Shown: one piece after another, positions 9,228 to 19,537 of the stretch
How positions within the stretch are numbered: position 1 is the stretch's first letter
How the letters are laid out: every line of letters begins with the position of its first letter
Origin: Gonapodya sp. JEL0774
Taxonomy: Eukaryota > Monoblepharomycota > Monoblepharidomycetes > Monoblepharidales > Gonapodyaceae
DNA length: 64,000 nucleotides
Assembly: GCA_027604505.1 (NCBI GenBank)
Contig: JADIIX010000009.1
Coordinates: 1 to 64,000, forward strand
Direction: 5' to 3'
Made by a program: the position numbers and the translations under genes
The notes under the pieces: generated by a model
The model's database searches: none
What the model was told of the DNA's origin: nothing
Seen by the model: the letters and a program-made list of their open reading frames with translations, nothing else

Positions 9228-12200
9228 TCAACCTTTGCGCCCTTTCAATTTTGCAATTTTCCTTCCTGATATGCTTGAAGATGTGCTGCTTCCACTACCC
9301 ACATTAAAAAGCTGAGGTGCACTAGCTGCACCAAAGTTGAATGAAAATGGTGGTGCAGCACTGCCAGTAGCAAAGCTAGTTGATGGTGATTGAGTTGGGG
9401 CTGACACTGCAGGAAATCCAGTCACTCCCCCAAAGGTGGGCACATTTGTGGACACAGGAAATCCAGTCGCTCCCCCAAATGTGGGCACATTTGTGGATGC
9501 AGGAAATCCAGTGCTTGATGATGGTCCAAAAGTAAATTGCATACTTGGGGTAACTGAAGCACCAAATGTGAATGGATTGCCTGTACCCTGATTCTGATGA
9601 GGATTTGCAAAAGGGTTGGTAGATATCGCACTTGCTGAAGATGATACTCCAAATGCGCTACTATTGGCTGGTACTGTTGCATTGAATGGACTAAAGATTA
9701 TTGCACTAGTGGCAGCCACTAAAGGTGCAGAAGTCACTTCCAAGGGGAGCAGTGGCTGTGACGTTGGAGCAAAGGAGTTTGCATGAATAGGTTCCACAGC
9801 AGTTTGAAATGGAACAGGAGATTGTGTTGAAGGAGGATTAGGTGCCGTGGCATGGAACCCAAATACAGGTCCAGTGGGTGTTGGTATGGATCCTGTATTC
9901 AAACTGAACACAGATGCTGGTAATGCAGTTGTATGAGCTGGAAGTGCTCCAAATGTAAATGCTGTGGGTACAGGTGGTGTTGAAGTTGGAAACTGGGAAG
10001 TAGAGACACTTTGTGAGATCTGAGGAGAATCTGTCTTGTTGAATACTCCCATAGCTGTGGTAGTGCTGCTAGCAAACAAACTGGAGTTTGTGGGACCACT
10101 GGCAAGAACACCTTCAGGGGCATTGGAAGACTTGGGCTGCATCAAGGAGAATGTTTTATCCAGGACTGGTGAAGAAGTCATTTGAAATCCAAACTCTGCA
10201 GGTGGTGCGGGATTGACAGTTGCACCAAACTTGAACAAAGGTGCACCAGTAACTGATGGAGTTGAGCTGTGCCCAGCACCAAACTGAAATTGAATGGAGG
10301 TAGTAGGAGGCAGAAGAGCAGAGCCAGTATTTGCTGCAGAACTACTAGTTGCCAATGATTTTGAAGTGTTGCTGGTGGTCATGCTCACAGTGGTTGAGCC
10401 AGCACTTGGTGCATCACCGAACTTAAACACAGGTATTAATGAAGCTACAGGTTGTTGAATCACTGCAGAGGTCTGAATGCTGGATGATAAAGATGCAGCT
10501 GGAACTTCTGGTAGTTGTGCTGAAGTCAATGGAAGCAATGTGACTGTCTGAGGATTTTTGGAATCAATGACTGTGCTTGGAACAATTTCAGCAGATGAAA
10601 GTGCAGTGCTTTTCTGACTCAGAATCCCTGAAGACAAGGGTTTGGGTTCTTGGAGTTGTCCTCCACCAAGGCTTAATAATGATGTAGTCTCTGAGGAACC
10701 AGTTTGATGAAATGGTTGTGCAACTGGCACCTGACTGAGAGACTTCCCTAATGACTCCACCATAGCTTGTGCCCCTCCCTGTAAGAGAGAATCTACCACA
10801 AGAAAAATGAATGAGATTGAAAGAAAGAATAAGAAGTGAAACTAATCTTACTTCCAGACAAAGGTGGAGGAATAGATGGCACTGGTTCAGCACTGAAAGG
10901 TGATAAGGTATTAATCCTCTTTGCCTCACCGATTGATGTTGGCTGAGAAGGAGAATTAATGAATTGCAATTTCCCTCCTGTACTTTTGCTATGTTGATCC
11001 TCATTGGGAGGCACATTTCCATTCTGCTGGTGTTTGGGCTCTGGAAGATCCTTTGACTTTTCTGCAATAGTCTTCCCTGCAACATATTTCTTCAAAGAAC
11101 TCTGACCAACTGCTCGTTCAATGAATGCTTTTTGTTTCACTTTCTCAATTCTGTCTCTTGTTAGCAGGGGAGTAGGTGTTGCTGGCATAACTGTCTTGCC
11201 TCCTCCATTTGCAGAGTCTACTGCTAAAATGTCATCCCTCATAACAGAGGCTACTGATGGTTTCTTTTGGCATGTGTGTTACAACAAGCACACAGAATGG
11301 AACAACAATTCTCAGACACACCTGAATCACTAAAGTTGATGGAACTGAAGGGATCTTCTCCATGAAAAGAATCTTTGTGTGTTTTGTCCAGATTGCATTC
11401 ACATCTCCCATATTGGAGTCATTTGAAAGAATTTCCTGCACAGCACTCCCCAGTAATGACTCTTCACTACTTCTCTTCCTAGGAGTGCTTCCACGTCTGG
11501 GCTTCTTAGCAGGATAACCCAATTCATCCTCTCTCAGTCCCAGGTTCCTTCCAGATCCCTCTTCCTCTGTGGCTTCCTCCACACCATACGTCCCATTACG
11601 TCCACGTTTTCTTGTAGCTGTCGTAAGTTTCAATCCCTCAAACTCAGTTAGTCGTGGGTTGGGGTCACCAATATCAACATCCATGGTTTGATGAGTCTCC
11701 TTAGCACACAGGGGACACGACACGACAGTGGTGTTTGTATGAGGAGGAACAAGATGTAATGGCCACACGATTATTTTCAAACCAAAAGATCAATCAAGAG
11801 CAATTGAAGTACACACCTCAATGGCTGTTGCCTGTACAGATTTGGCTTGAGAGTGCTCATAGTCGTTTGAGTGAATTGAGTGTTTCTGGCGCTTCGGCTT
11901 AGGCTCCTCTGTTGCGGCAAAAGAGACTGAGTGCCCACTCCTTGGCGACTGCAATCGCACCGACTTCAATGCACCACGGGTCTGCACTTTCCCAACAACG
12001 CGCTGAATTTGCTTAGAGTTTCCGGCGAGTTTGTTGTCCGGTTCCTCCATTAACACAGTGCTCCTCCGCTTTTGAGGGATTCCAACGGGAGCTTCGGATG
12101 CTGGGGAAGGGTGCTGATACTTTCGATTTGAAACGACCAGCGCAGTGTCCATGTTCCTCCCTTTCCAAGAATCAGACAAGTATCTTCGCTCTCGAATTTG

Positions 12201-12951
12201 GTTCAGCTTGATTGCAGAATCCTCTACGGGTGGGATATTCTCCCTGGAGCCTGTAGTGCTACTCTCTCCAAAGGAGCTCAGACGAGGGAAATGAACAGAC
12301 GACCACCCCAGATTTCCATTCGGCTGAAAGCTATTGTTTGTTTTGGGCACCTCGGGTCGAGGACAGTCAGACACCCGATTCGGTTTACCGACTCCATTGT
12401 GCTGATGAGAAGTCAGAGAAGGAGGTTCGGCAGGGTGATCGGAAAACGCCGATCGTTGATGCGGATGAGAAAGACCGGTAAGGGACGAGGGTAAAGCAAC
12501 AGGTACCGGGAAACTGGAGAAGGTGGCAACCCGGTCGGCAAACGGAGGGAGCGAAGCATTGACCCTAGCGCGCTTTCTGTCAAACACATCAATTGATGAC
12601 CATCGATGCCATGCCTAGCGCCTTTTCAAAGTGGACTCACAGACTGGCATTCTCATCCATCGAACGCTTGACCTTTTCCCTTCGCAGATAATCAACATAC
12701 TTTGGTAACAAAATGTATGATCCAGCCGAGAGAACGGCAATGACGATCGTCCAGAGCAAGATCATGACTCCGGACAAGAATTTCGTTTTCTGGGGAACTG
12801 CCGTTGGTGCTAACTGTGTCTAGGCGTTGGCGTCCACCACAAACGAAATATTTAGTTACACAAACCTCGAGGACATCCAGTCACTCACATAAGACGCCGA
12901 AATAAATCGAGCTGCATAGCAGATGTTACAAGTCTCGACATCTGCGAGCAT
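9228..12951 (-). CDS. FG-repeat nucleoporin with a predicted N-terminal transmembrane segment (POM121-like layout)
   Basis: Proposed exons: 12951-12889, 12819-12641, 12576-11817, 11699-11322, about 11240-10852, and 10792-9228. The last exon encodes a Ser/Thr/Pro-rich domain with FG motifs (FKFG, FQFG, FTFG, FSFN, TFGG), including three tandem copies of a 15-residue unit, and ends in a basic tail (RKIAKLKGRKG). These are hallmarks of nuclear-pore FG proteins. Exon 3 has no ATG: its frame is open only back to a TAG before 12601. A GTGAGT..ACAG intron (12577-12640, 64 nt) joins it in frame to an exon with a hydrophobic span (GVMILLWTIVIAVLSAGSYI, about residues 38-57) followed by basic residues. 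The product would be about 1100 aa and pore-membrane anchored. The exon 4/5 junction is unresolved and exon 1 is tentative. Exons 4-6 lie in CpG-depleted DNA. Confidence 0.75.
9412..9510 (-). repeat. 45-bp tandem repeat coding for FG units
   Basis: The plus-strand word GGAAATCCA recurs at 9412, 9457 and 9502, exactly 45 bp apart. It encodes GFP(A/V)STNVPTFGG(A/V)T units in the nucleoporin. This is recent in-frame expansion of an FG cohesion motif. Confidence 0.85.
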
Positions 12952-12997
12952 TCTATTTAGGCATTTAAGACTGTGAATCTCATAAATATATAACAGT

Positions 12998-15785
12998 CTA
13001 CCATCTACCCCGATGACCCCTCCCGACACCTCTTTCCCCCCCCGCGGAGCCCCCGCGCCCCCCGGAGGGAGCCCCCCGCGCCTTGCGGCGCAGGCGCCGG
13101 GGACCCAGGGCACCCGAAGCTCGGGTGGCCCCCCCTCCTCTGCCCCCACCGCCTCTGAAGGAAACCCCCCTACCATTTCCTCGAGACGACCGGAAACCAT
13201 AGTCACCATAACCACGGTTTGCACCTTCGTCCCTGTCGACCATCTCGGGCACCTCCCGGGCTATTTGCAGGTCCACACCTCCCCGTGATTCCCACCGCAC
13301 GCCGGCCAATTCAATGGTCGGTGCCGCCGAGACACTTTCCTTGACCAAAATTTTTTCGCTCTTAACGTCGACAACGACACCACACATATCCTTGGTCATC
13401 CGAAATCCTTTTGTATCCTCATACGAAAGATCGGGAAACTGTCGTTTTAGCAGAGCTTTGATAAACCCCGCATGCTGGATAGGCTGTGATGTTTTGAATA
13501 GCAATGTGACCCAGCCTTCTTCCGCTGTGAGTGAAGAGCGGCTGGGAAGTCGGGTGGTGGTGTTGGTAAGGTGGGCGAGACAGGCGGCAAGCGCTTTACA
13601 CGGGTTGCCTTCACATCGCTGGATCAGTGAGTCAACGTGAGGCATGAAGTAATCAAGGACAGTGGTATCTATTTCAGATCCAAGTTGTGTCAGTGTGTCC
13701 TACAAAACGAAGCTGGTGAGATAACCATGGTCAAGCTGGAGTACAGTGGTCAGAGTTCACCTCTATTTTTCGGGAAAGGATGTCTTTTGCCTGAGGAACA
13801 CCAGGCCGCTCAAACTTGAATCCTGAAGAACACAGCAAGTTGAATACTCTGTGGACCGACACCATCCCAAGCTTTCTTACCTGCTGCCTTCTCGATAGAG
13901 GTGAGGAGGTACTCTTGGTTAGGTTTGAAGAACACAACACAGACCCCGCTTTTACCCGCACGCCCTGTGCGCCCACTTCGGTGAATGTACGTGTCGACAT
14001 CACTGGGTGGTTCACAGTTAATCACCAGATCAATCTCAGGAATGTCAAGTCCCCGAGCAGCGACGTTCCTGGAAATTGAAAACAGTTGCTCAATGAGCAA
14101 TAGAAAAAAGCAATCAGCTGTTTCTCTCACGTGGCTATCAAAACCCCAATCTTCGCCTCCCGGAAACCGCGAAGAGTTATTTCTCTTTGACTCTGAGCAA
14201 TATCACCGTGAATCACTTGAGCCATTGACTTGAGTTTGTCATTCAAGACAAGCTCATTCGCCTCCTAATTCATGTCATAATTTGGTTAGAATTCACGCGT
14301 GAAGACAGGAAAATCCGACGAACCTGCTTTCTCTCCACAAATATAATGCTTCGACCACCAGCACAACCGTACGCGCTAACAACGTCTCCAACAACATCGG
14401 ATCGATTTTGCCAGCGTGAAGGTATAGCAATGTGCCGAATGGTGACTTTAATCGAGGTACCACATCGCTTCGTAAATTTTCCGATTATCCGGGTTACCGA
14501 AACGGAGGGAGGTATTCACCGGAAGTTTTTAATCTTTCCCCCTTCACTAAATCTACCGTTTCCAGAGACTCAGGACGCATGTACCTCTTTGTAGCCTCTG
14601 AAACCCAGGCGGGTATTGTCGCAGAGAACAAAAGCGTCTGGTACGCCGGTGCGCCGGGTTTGCTGAGTTGTTGATCCTTAACTTTGGCAAGAATTGCGTC
14701 CATGCTCTCGCGAAATCCGACATCCAGCATTTGACTGCAATTTGAAGAGCAATTGAGCTCATCTCATCAAAGGAAGACATCATACGATTACCCCACTCAC
14801 TCTGCCTCATCTAGCACCACGAATCTAGGAATCGATAGTAGTTACGAGAAAATTTGCTGAGTAAAACACTGAAACGTAATCCAGGATATGATTAGATACC
14901 TTAAGTTATCGAGGGCCAACGTCCCTCTTTCCATCATGTCGAATAGCCGCCCAGGAGTTCCAACGACAACGTCCACGCCACCTCGAAGAGCGGCGTCTTT
15001 CCCACATCAAAAGAGCAGGAGCTTAATGGAAGACAACAACTCTGTAGCGACGGAAAAGAAGAGAACTCCGACTCACTCTGCGGGTCGTACGCCACTCCTC
15101 CGTAAACCGACAGCACCTTCGCGTGTCCACTGATACTTTCAAACTCCTTCGCGACTTGAATGCAAAGCTCTCGCGTCGGTGTCATCACCAAAACCTTGGG
15201 ATGTCTCCGAGGACTAAGGTCCGTCCCGAAACCTTGTTCCCACAGCACTTGAATGATGGGAAGAGCAAATGCGAGCGTTTTGCCTGTCCCTGTGCGGGCA
15301 CGTCCGACGACGTCCTTGCCTGCAACGATGTGGGATATGGTCGCGGCCTGAAACGATGATGCGATCCGACGGATTATGTCAATGAGAATACCATCTACGG
15401 GCAAGCAACCTACCTGGATTGGAAAAAGCTTCTCGATACCCCTCTCAACGAGTCGTCTCTTCAAAGCGTCCGAGAGTGGTTGGGCAGCCAAGCTCAGTGG
15501 GTCCACCGGTTCTGAAACTCCGTCGCCCTCTTGTGTCTCCGCGACAGGCTCTGCTTCACTGGAAATCTTCTTGGCCTTCTTGGCCTTCTTCTTGACGGGC
15601 GAGCTCCCCTCCTCTTCTGGAACGTTCTCGGCCGCGACAGGATCCGTATTCGATTCCCGGTCATCAGTTTTCTCTGACCGCTTGCGCTTTCCTTTCACCT
15701 TCTCAGGTTTCTCTGCGATGATCTCCTCCGGCATCTCCTCTGCCTTAGATTTGGATTTCTTCTTGGTCTTGACGATATCTTCCAT
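12998..15785 (-). CDS. DDX21/DDX50-like nucleolar DEAD-box RNA helicase
   Basis: Begins [14 protein letters not shown] at 15785. The N-terminal 140 or so residues are Lys/Glu-rich with nuclear-localisation-like runs ([18 protein letters not shown]). Helicase motifs follow in order: FPIQ (Q motif), ARTGTGKT (Walker A), PTRELCIQ (Ia), GTPGRL (Ib), VLDEADQMLD (II; DEAD split by an intron), LLFSATIP (III), SIIFVERKQ (IV), [14 protein letters not shown] (V) and [10 protein letters not shown] (VI). After the core lies a GUCT-like segment ([13 protein letters not shown] and neighbours), then a Gly/Arg-rich tail. Such enzymes act in rRNA processing and transcription in the nucleolus. First intron 15348-15413; further introns interrupt the core. 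The tail runs through a C-rich block (13020-13180) where frame errors are possible. The stop is only 46 bp before the nucleoporin start on the same strand. Confidence 0.9.
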
Positions 15786-15909
15786 GGTTGTATGGAATCG
15801 GTTGGTAACCTCCAGCTCGTGAAAAGAAATAACTGAGCTAGTCCCTGTGGTCACGGGTCCTCGGAGAATTTCACGTTCCTTGAGCACATATGTGCATAAA
15901 TAAATATAA

Positions 15910-17518
15910 TTAATCACCCACTAACTGTCTCTTACACCACCAAACTCCGTAAAACGTAGCCGCGTTCACGGGCACTGCTCTAATGAGTGTCGGGGAGAGT
16001 CCGGCAAAAAAGCTACGGATCCCCTCCGTCGAATAAATAGTGCGAATCATGGAGAGCACGCCAGTTCCTTGTACGCGGTGTCCCTGTCTTGTGCCATGAC
16101 CATCAGGCACGTACGTGGATTGTATCCGTGTTTTTACAACGTCCAGTGGATACGTCACTGCCCACCCGACCACACCGGCAAAACCGCCCGCAAGAACGAT
16201 CTGCATATGGCGGAGAACGTTCGTTGGCGAGTTGACCGCAGTACACGAATATTTCCAGCAAATAAAGAAACTCACCTGCCACGTTGCAACGTCGTCAGTC
16301 GAGTACGACGTGTCATGATGCAAACCGTCCCCAAGCCAACCTCGCCATCGACCTCCGAGAACGTCCACAACCATGTCGAACGCCGCAAAATAGGCACCGT
16401 AGCTATAAAGTACCGGGCGGTGGATTGGAAACCTGGGAGAGAAAGAACTGATTGGGGACCAAGATGACGCACCCGGGCCCATCCCTCAAGATGGTGACAG
16501 CGGCTCCCCTGTACAATCCTCGAGGACCCGACTTGTGGATCACATCTCTGATAACGTCAGCGGTCCGCCCACCCCACTTGTGTTGGAGTTTGGAGTTGGC
16601 CGGCCAGCCGGGCCCCTTTGAGACGTTGGTTGAGGTGGACGCTTGTAATCGACACTTGACGAGCTCCATGGGAGTCGTGACAGCGGCATTAATCGTCCCA
16701 CTGAATGAGCCGGCGAGAAAAACTTGGAGGTATGTGGCGGGGGGTACGTAAGGTGGAGAATGAGGGGCCTGATGTTCGGGGGTGCGGGCGCCGATTCCCA
16801 GGTCGACCAGGTTATCCAAACACCAACCGCTGACGAGATTCATAAAATTATTATGATTGCATGAGAAGCCACCAAAAAAGATCAGGAATGAACTCACTAG
16901 ACACCAAAGAGACAGGCGTTGACGACTGCAACTCCGACGAGCGGACTCAGCAAGCCCTTGTACAAACTCATGTATCCTTCCTCCTTGGTTATGGCGGAAG
17001 CGACGGCCAGCATCGAAAACGACGGAGCGCTCAAAGCCACAGAGCCAGCTGGGCTAGGACGGGAGACAAGCGTGGCACGTTGTGGTGAGTCCAACAGACT
17101 CCGCACGGAGGCAAAAGACTGGGGTGCCCGACGTTCCATAGGAGGAAGATGAGCAGCGGAATGCTGCAAGGGTCGACCAGGACCCCTCTCCATGTACGAT
17201 GCCATCCATCCCGTCTGCATTCGGACTTTCAGCGTGTCCAGAGGGTGGCCTGAAGGGGCAAGGGGTGAAAAGGTGAGAAGAAATCCGACACCAACAGATG
17301 ACGCATATGGGCGAAGAAATGATAGTCCCACCAATGAGCACGCCAGCGCAGCCACCAGCCGTTCCGGAAATGAAGTCGACAATCTGCGGATGCCTCTCGA
17401 AAAAGTTTTGGGAGGAGAAAGGGACAGGAACAGCCGGAAGGTACGGAGAGAGATCCCCGCCGGTCGATGGCAGCGATTGGGAGAGCCCAGGCACTGTACT
17501 GCCACTTTGGGGTGACAT
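15910..17518 (-). CDS. mitochondrial carrier family protein (SLC25; acylcarnitine/basic amino acid carrier group)
   Basis: Starts MSPQSGSTVPGLSQ at 17518 and ends QLVGD with TAA at 15910-15912. The three carrier repeats each show the signature PX(D/E)XX(K/R): GHPLDTLKVRMQ, TPMELVKCRLQ and YPLDVVKTRIQ. The second motif part is visible as LYKGLL, LYRGAAVTILRDGPG and FFAGLSPTLIRAVPVNAATF. Splicing at a TTATAG acceptor yields RDGPGYGAYFAAFD, matching the family. Such proteins exchange metabolites across the mitochondrial inner membrane. The motif set recalls the Crc1/SLC25A20, Ort1 and SLC25A29/45 branch, but the substrate cannot be read from the sequence. A Pro-rich N-terminal extension of about 45 residues precedes repeat one. 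It is divergent from the PTPA gene, with 187 bp between start codons. Confidence 0.9.
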
Positions 17519-17705
17519 CGGAATATATCCGATTGTCAGAAGCTCGTGATGGGCGAAAAGCGGAGTTTTGCGGAAACGGATTTGCTTTGGGCTTGCTGAG
17601 CACATCGCATTTCATTGTCCTCAGCTCCTATCAGGGTATCGCACTCTTCCCCAGCCTGATTTTCACCAACTGCCACAGTATAAATCTCGCCCGCCCAGCA
17701 CAGGA

Positions 17706-19443
17706 ATGCAAGACACACAAACGCTCGCAGACTCTGTCCAAACTGCTTCCCTTCTCCCCGTCTCCAACCATTCCCATTCCCAAACCAATCATGTCCACCT
17801 CCACGTGCATTCTCCTGCCTCCTCCCTTTCCCACACTTCCTCCCGCTTTCGCGAACCCAGGCGCGAAATTCTTACTCCAGATGATCTGGAGCGTTTTTCC
17901 TCCTCCGACGCTCTCGCCTCCTTTCTGGCTTTTGTCCTTCGGCTCAACGAAAGCGTACGGAATTTGAAGACGAGTGCTGACGTGCCGCAGTCACAGGTGA
18001 CCTTGCCTTTTTTGCTCTCGTTTTTGTGTCTGTTCTGGAGAAGCATTTCACAGCTCTTTGGTCGTCCGTCTCCTTTGGAAACTCTCCCACTCCCACCTTG
18101 TCGACAAAGGTAGTCGCAGTGCTCGTCGGCATTCTCGACGACCTGGACGCCCTCGTAAAAGCTACTCCTGTCGATACCTCGACCAACTCGCGTTTTGGGA
18201 ACCCTTCCTTCCGTGTGTGGCTCGACAAAGTGACAGAGGTACATGTCCGTCTTCATTGTCGCGCCCTCACATTCCGCGTATGGAATCTGTCTACTTCCCC
18301 TAATCTCTGTCACCGTTATCCCGGAAAACGTTCAATAGACGTTAATCCCCCTCCATGAGCGCTTGGTTCCTCTTGGCCTCCCGTCAGATGCCATCCTTGA
18401 GGTTTCAACCTACTTCAAGAGCAGCTTCGGTGACAGACAACGAATAGACTACGGAACGGGCCACGAAGCCGCTTTTATTACATGGCTCTACTGCTTCGCT
18501 CAACTCGGTCTTGTCACGAGGGAGGATTACCCCGCTCTTGTTCTCCGGGTGGTGTTTAGGTCTGTTGTCCTCCCCCTCCCTTGCAGCCCAAACTTCTTGA
18601 CCTAACGCTTGACACTGAGTAAATTTACGTTGCAAAATTGCCTTCACAACAACTGCGGTCACACAGGTATATCTCCCTCATGCGAGACCTCCAATTCACG
18701 TTCTGGTTAGAACCAGCCGGCTCGCACGGAGTTTGGGGTTTGGACGACTACCACTTTCTTCCCTTCATGTTTGGATCATCTCAATTGTATGGTGGGTCGT
18801 TGATTTCTGAGCTCTTGGGGGCTGGTTGAGTGTCGTTGTTCCGCTGACAATCATTGACCCACACGCACCTCCTCTCACCTCCTTCTAACCGGCCACAGAC
18901 CACAAGCATATTAAACCCAAATCCATCCACAACGCCGACATTGTTGCCGAGTTCTCCAAGGACTACATCTACCTCGCCTGCATCCAGTTCATCAACTCGG
19001 TCAAGACCGCCACTCTGCGGTGGCATTCGCCCATGCTCGACGACATCTCGGGTGTCAAGTCGTGGCACAAGGTGAACGAGGGCATGGTGAAGATGTACAA
19101 GGCAGAGGTTCTGGGGAAACTTCCCATCATGCAGCATTTCCTGTTCGGATCCATACTGGCGTTCGATGGAAGTGGTGGGAGGCACGAACTGGACGCTTCA
19201 GATGAGCACTTTCACGTGTTTGCACTGGGTCAGCAGGTGCCCAACTGTTGTGGGATGCGGATACCGAGCTCCATCGCCGGTGCGTCCGCGAGAAACGACG
19301 CCATGGGTGGGTTTATTCCAATGGCTGGCGTGGGCGGACTGGCGGGGAAAGGGGGTACCGCGAGTATGGGTGTGCCGAGGCCTGGGGGTGGTCGCACCGC
19401 TGAAACTGGGTACATTCGAGCGAGGCCGTTGCCGTTTGACTAA
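17706..19443 (+). CDS. serine/threonine-protein phosphatase 2A activator (PTPA; Rrd1/Rrd2 family)
   Basis: Starts at 17706 ([12 protein letters not shown]) and ends RARPLPFD with TAA at 19441-19443. PTPA family landmarks are clear: [32 protein letters not shown] (the conserved GTGHE), [20 protein letters not shown] and the FGSSQL block, then [20 protein letters not shown] and [24 protein letters not shown] is an ATP-dependent peptidyl-prolyl isomerase-like chaperone that activates the PP2A catalytic subunit. At least five short introns separate the blocks; the first exon joins to [15 protein letters not shown] across an intron beginning GTGACC. The C-terminal Gly-rich tail (about 60 residues after IPSSIAG) is longer than in yeast Rrd proteins. 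The 3' end converges on APC2 with 94 bp between stop codons. Confidence 0.95.
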
Positions 19444-19537
19444 GCTTCACGCATCTTACATACCATATCATCTTCTCTCGTTTCTGTATATACATGTTTA
19501 CATATGAGACAACTTTCATTCAAATACTCATATATGA

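Noticed and set aside
11790-12587. Nucleoporin start at 12587 as an independent N-terminus
   Set aside because: The codon there is GTG, and no ATG occurs in that frame between the upstream TAG and well inside the exon. A splice junction to an upstream exon explains it better.
12889-12951. Alternative first exon starting MSRLVTSAMQ in another frame of the same stretch
   Set aside because: Its phase at the GTGAGT donor does not match the TM exon; only the frame starting MLADVETC joins without a stop.
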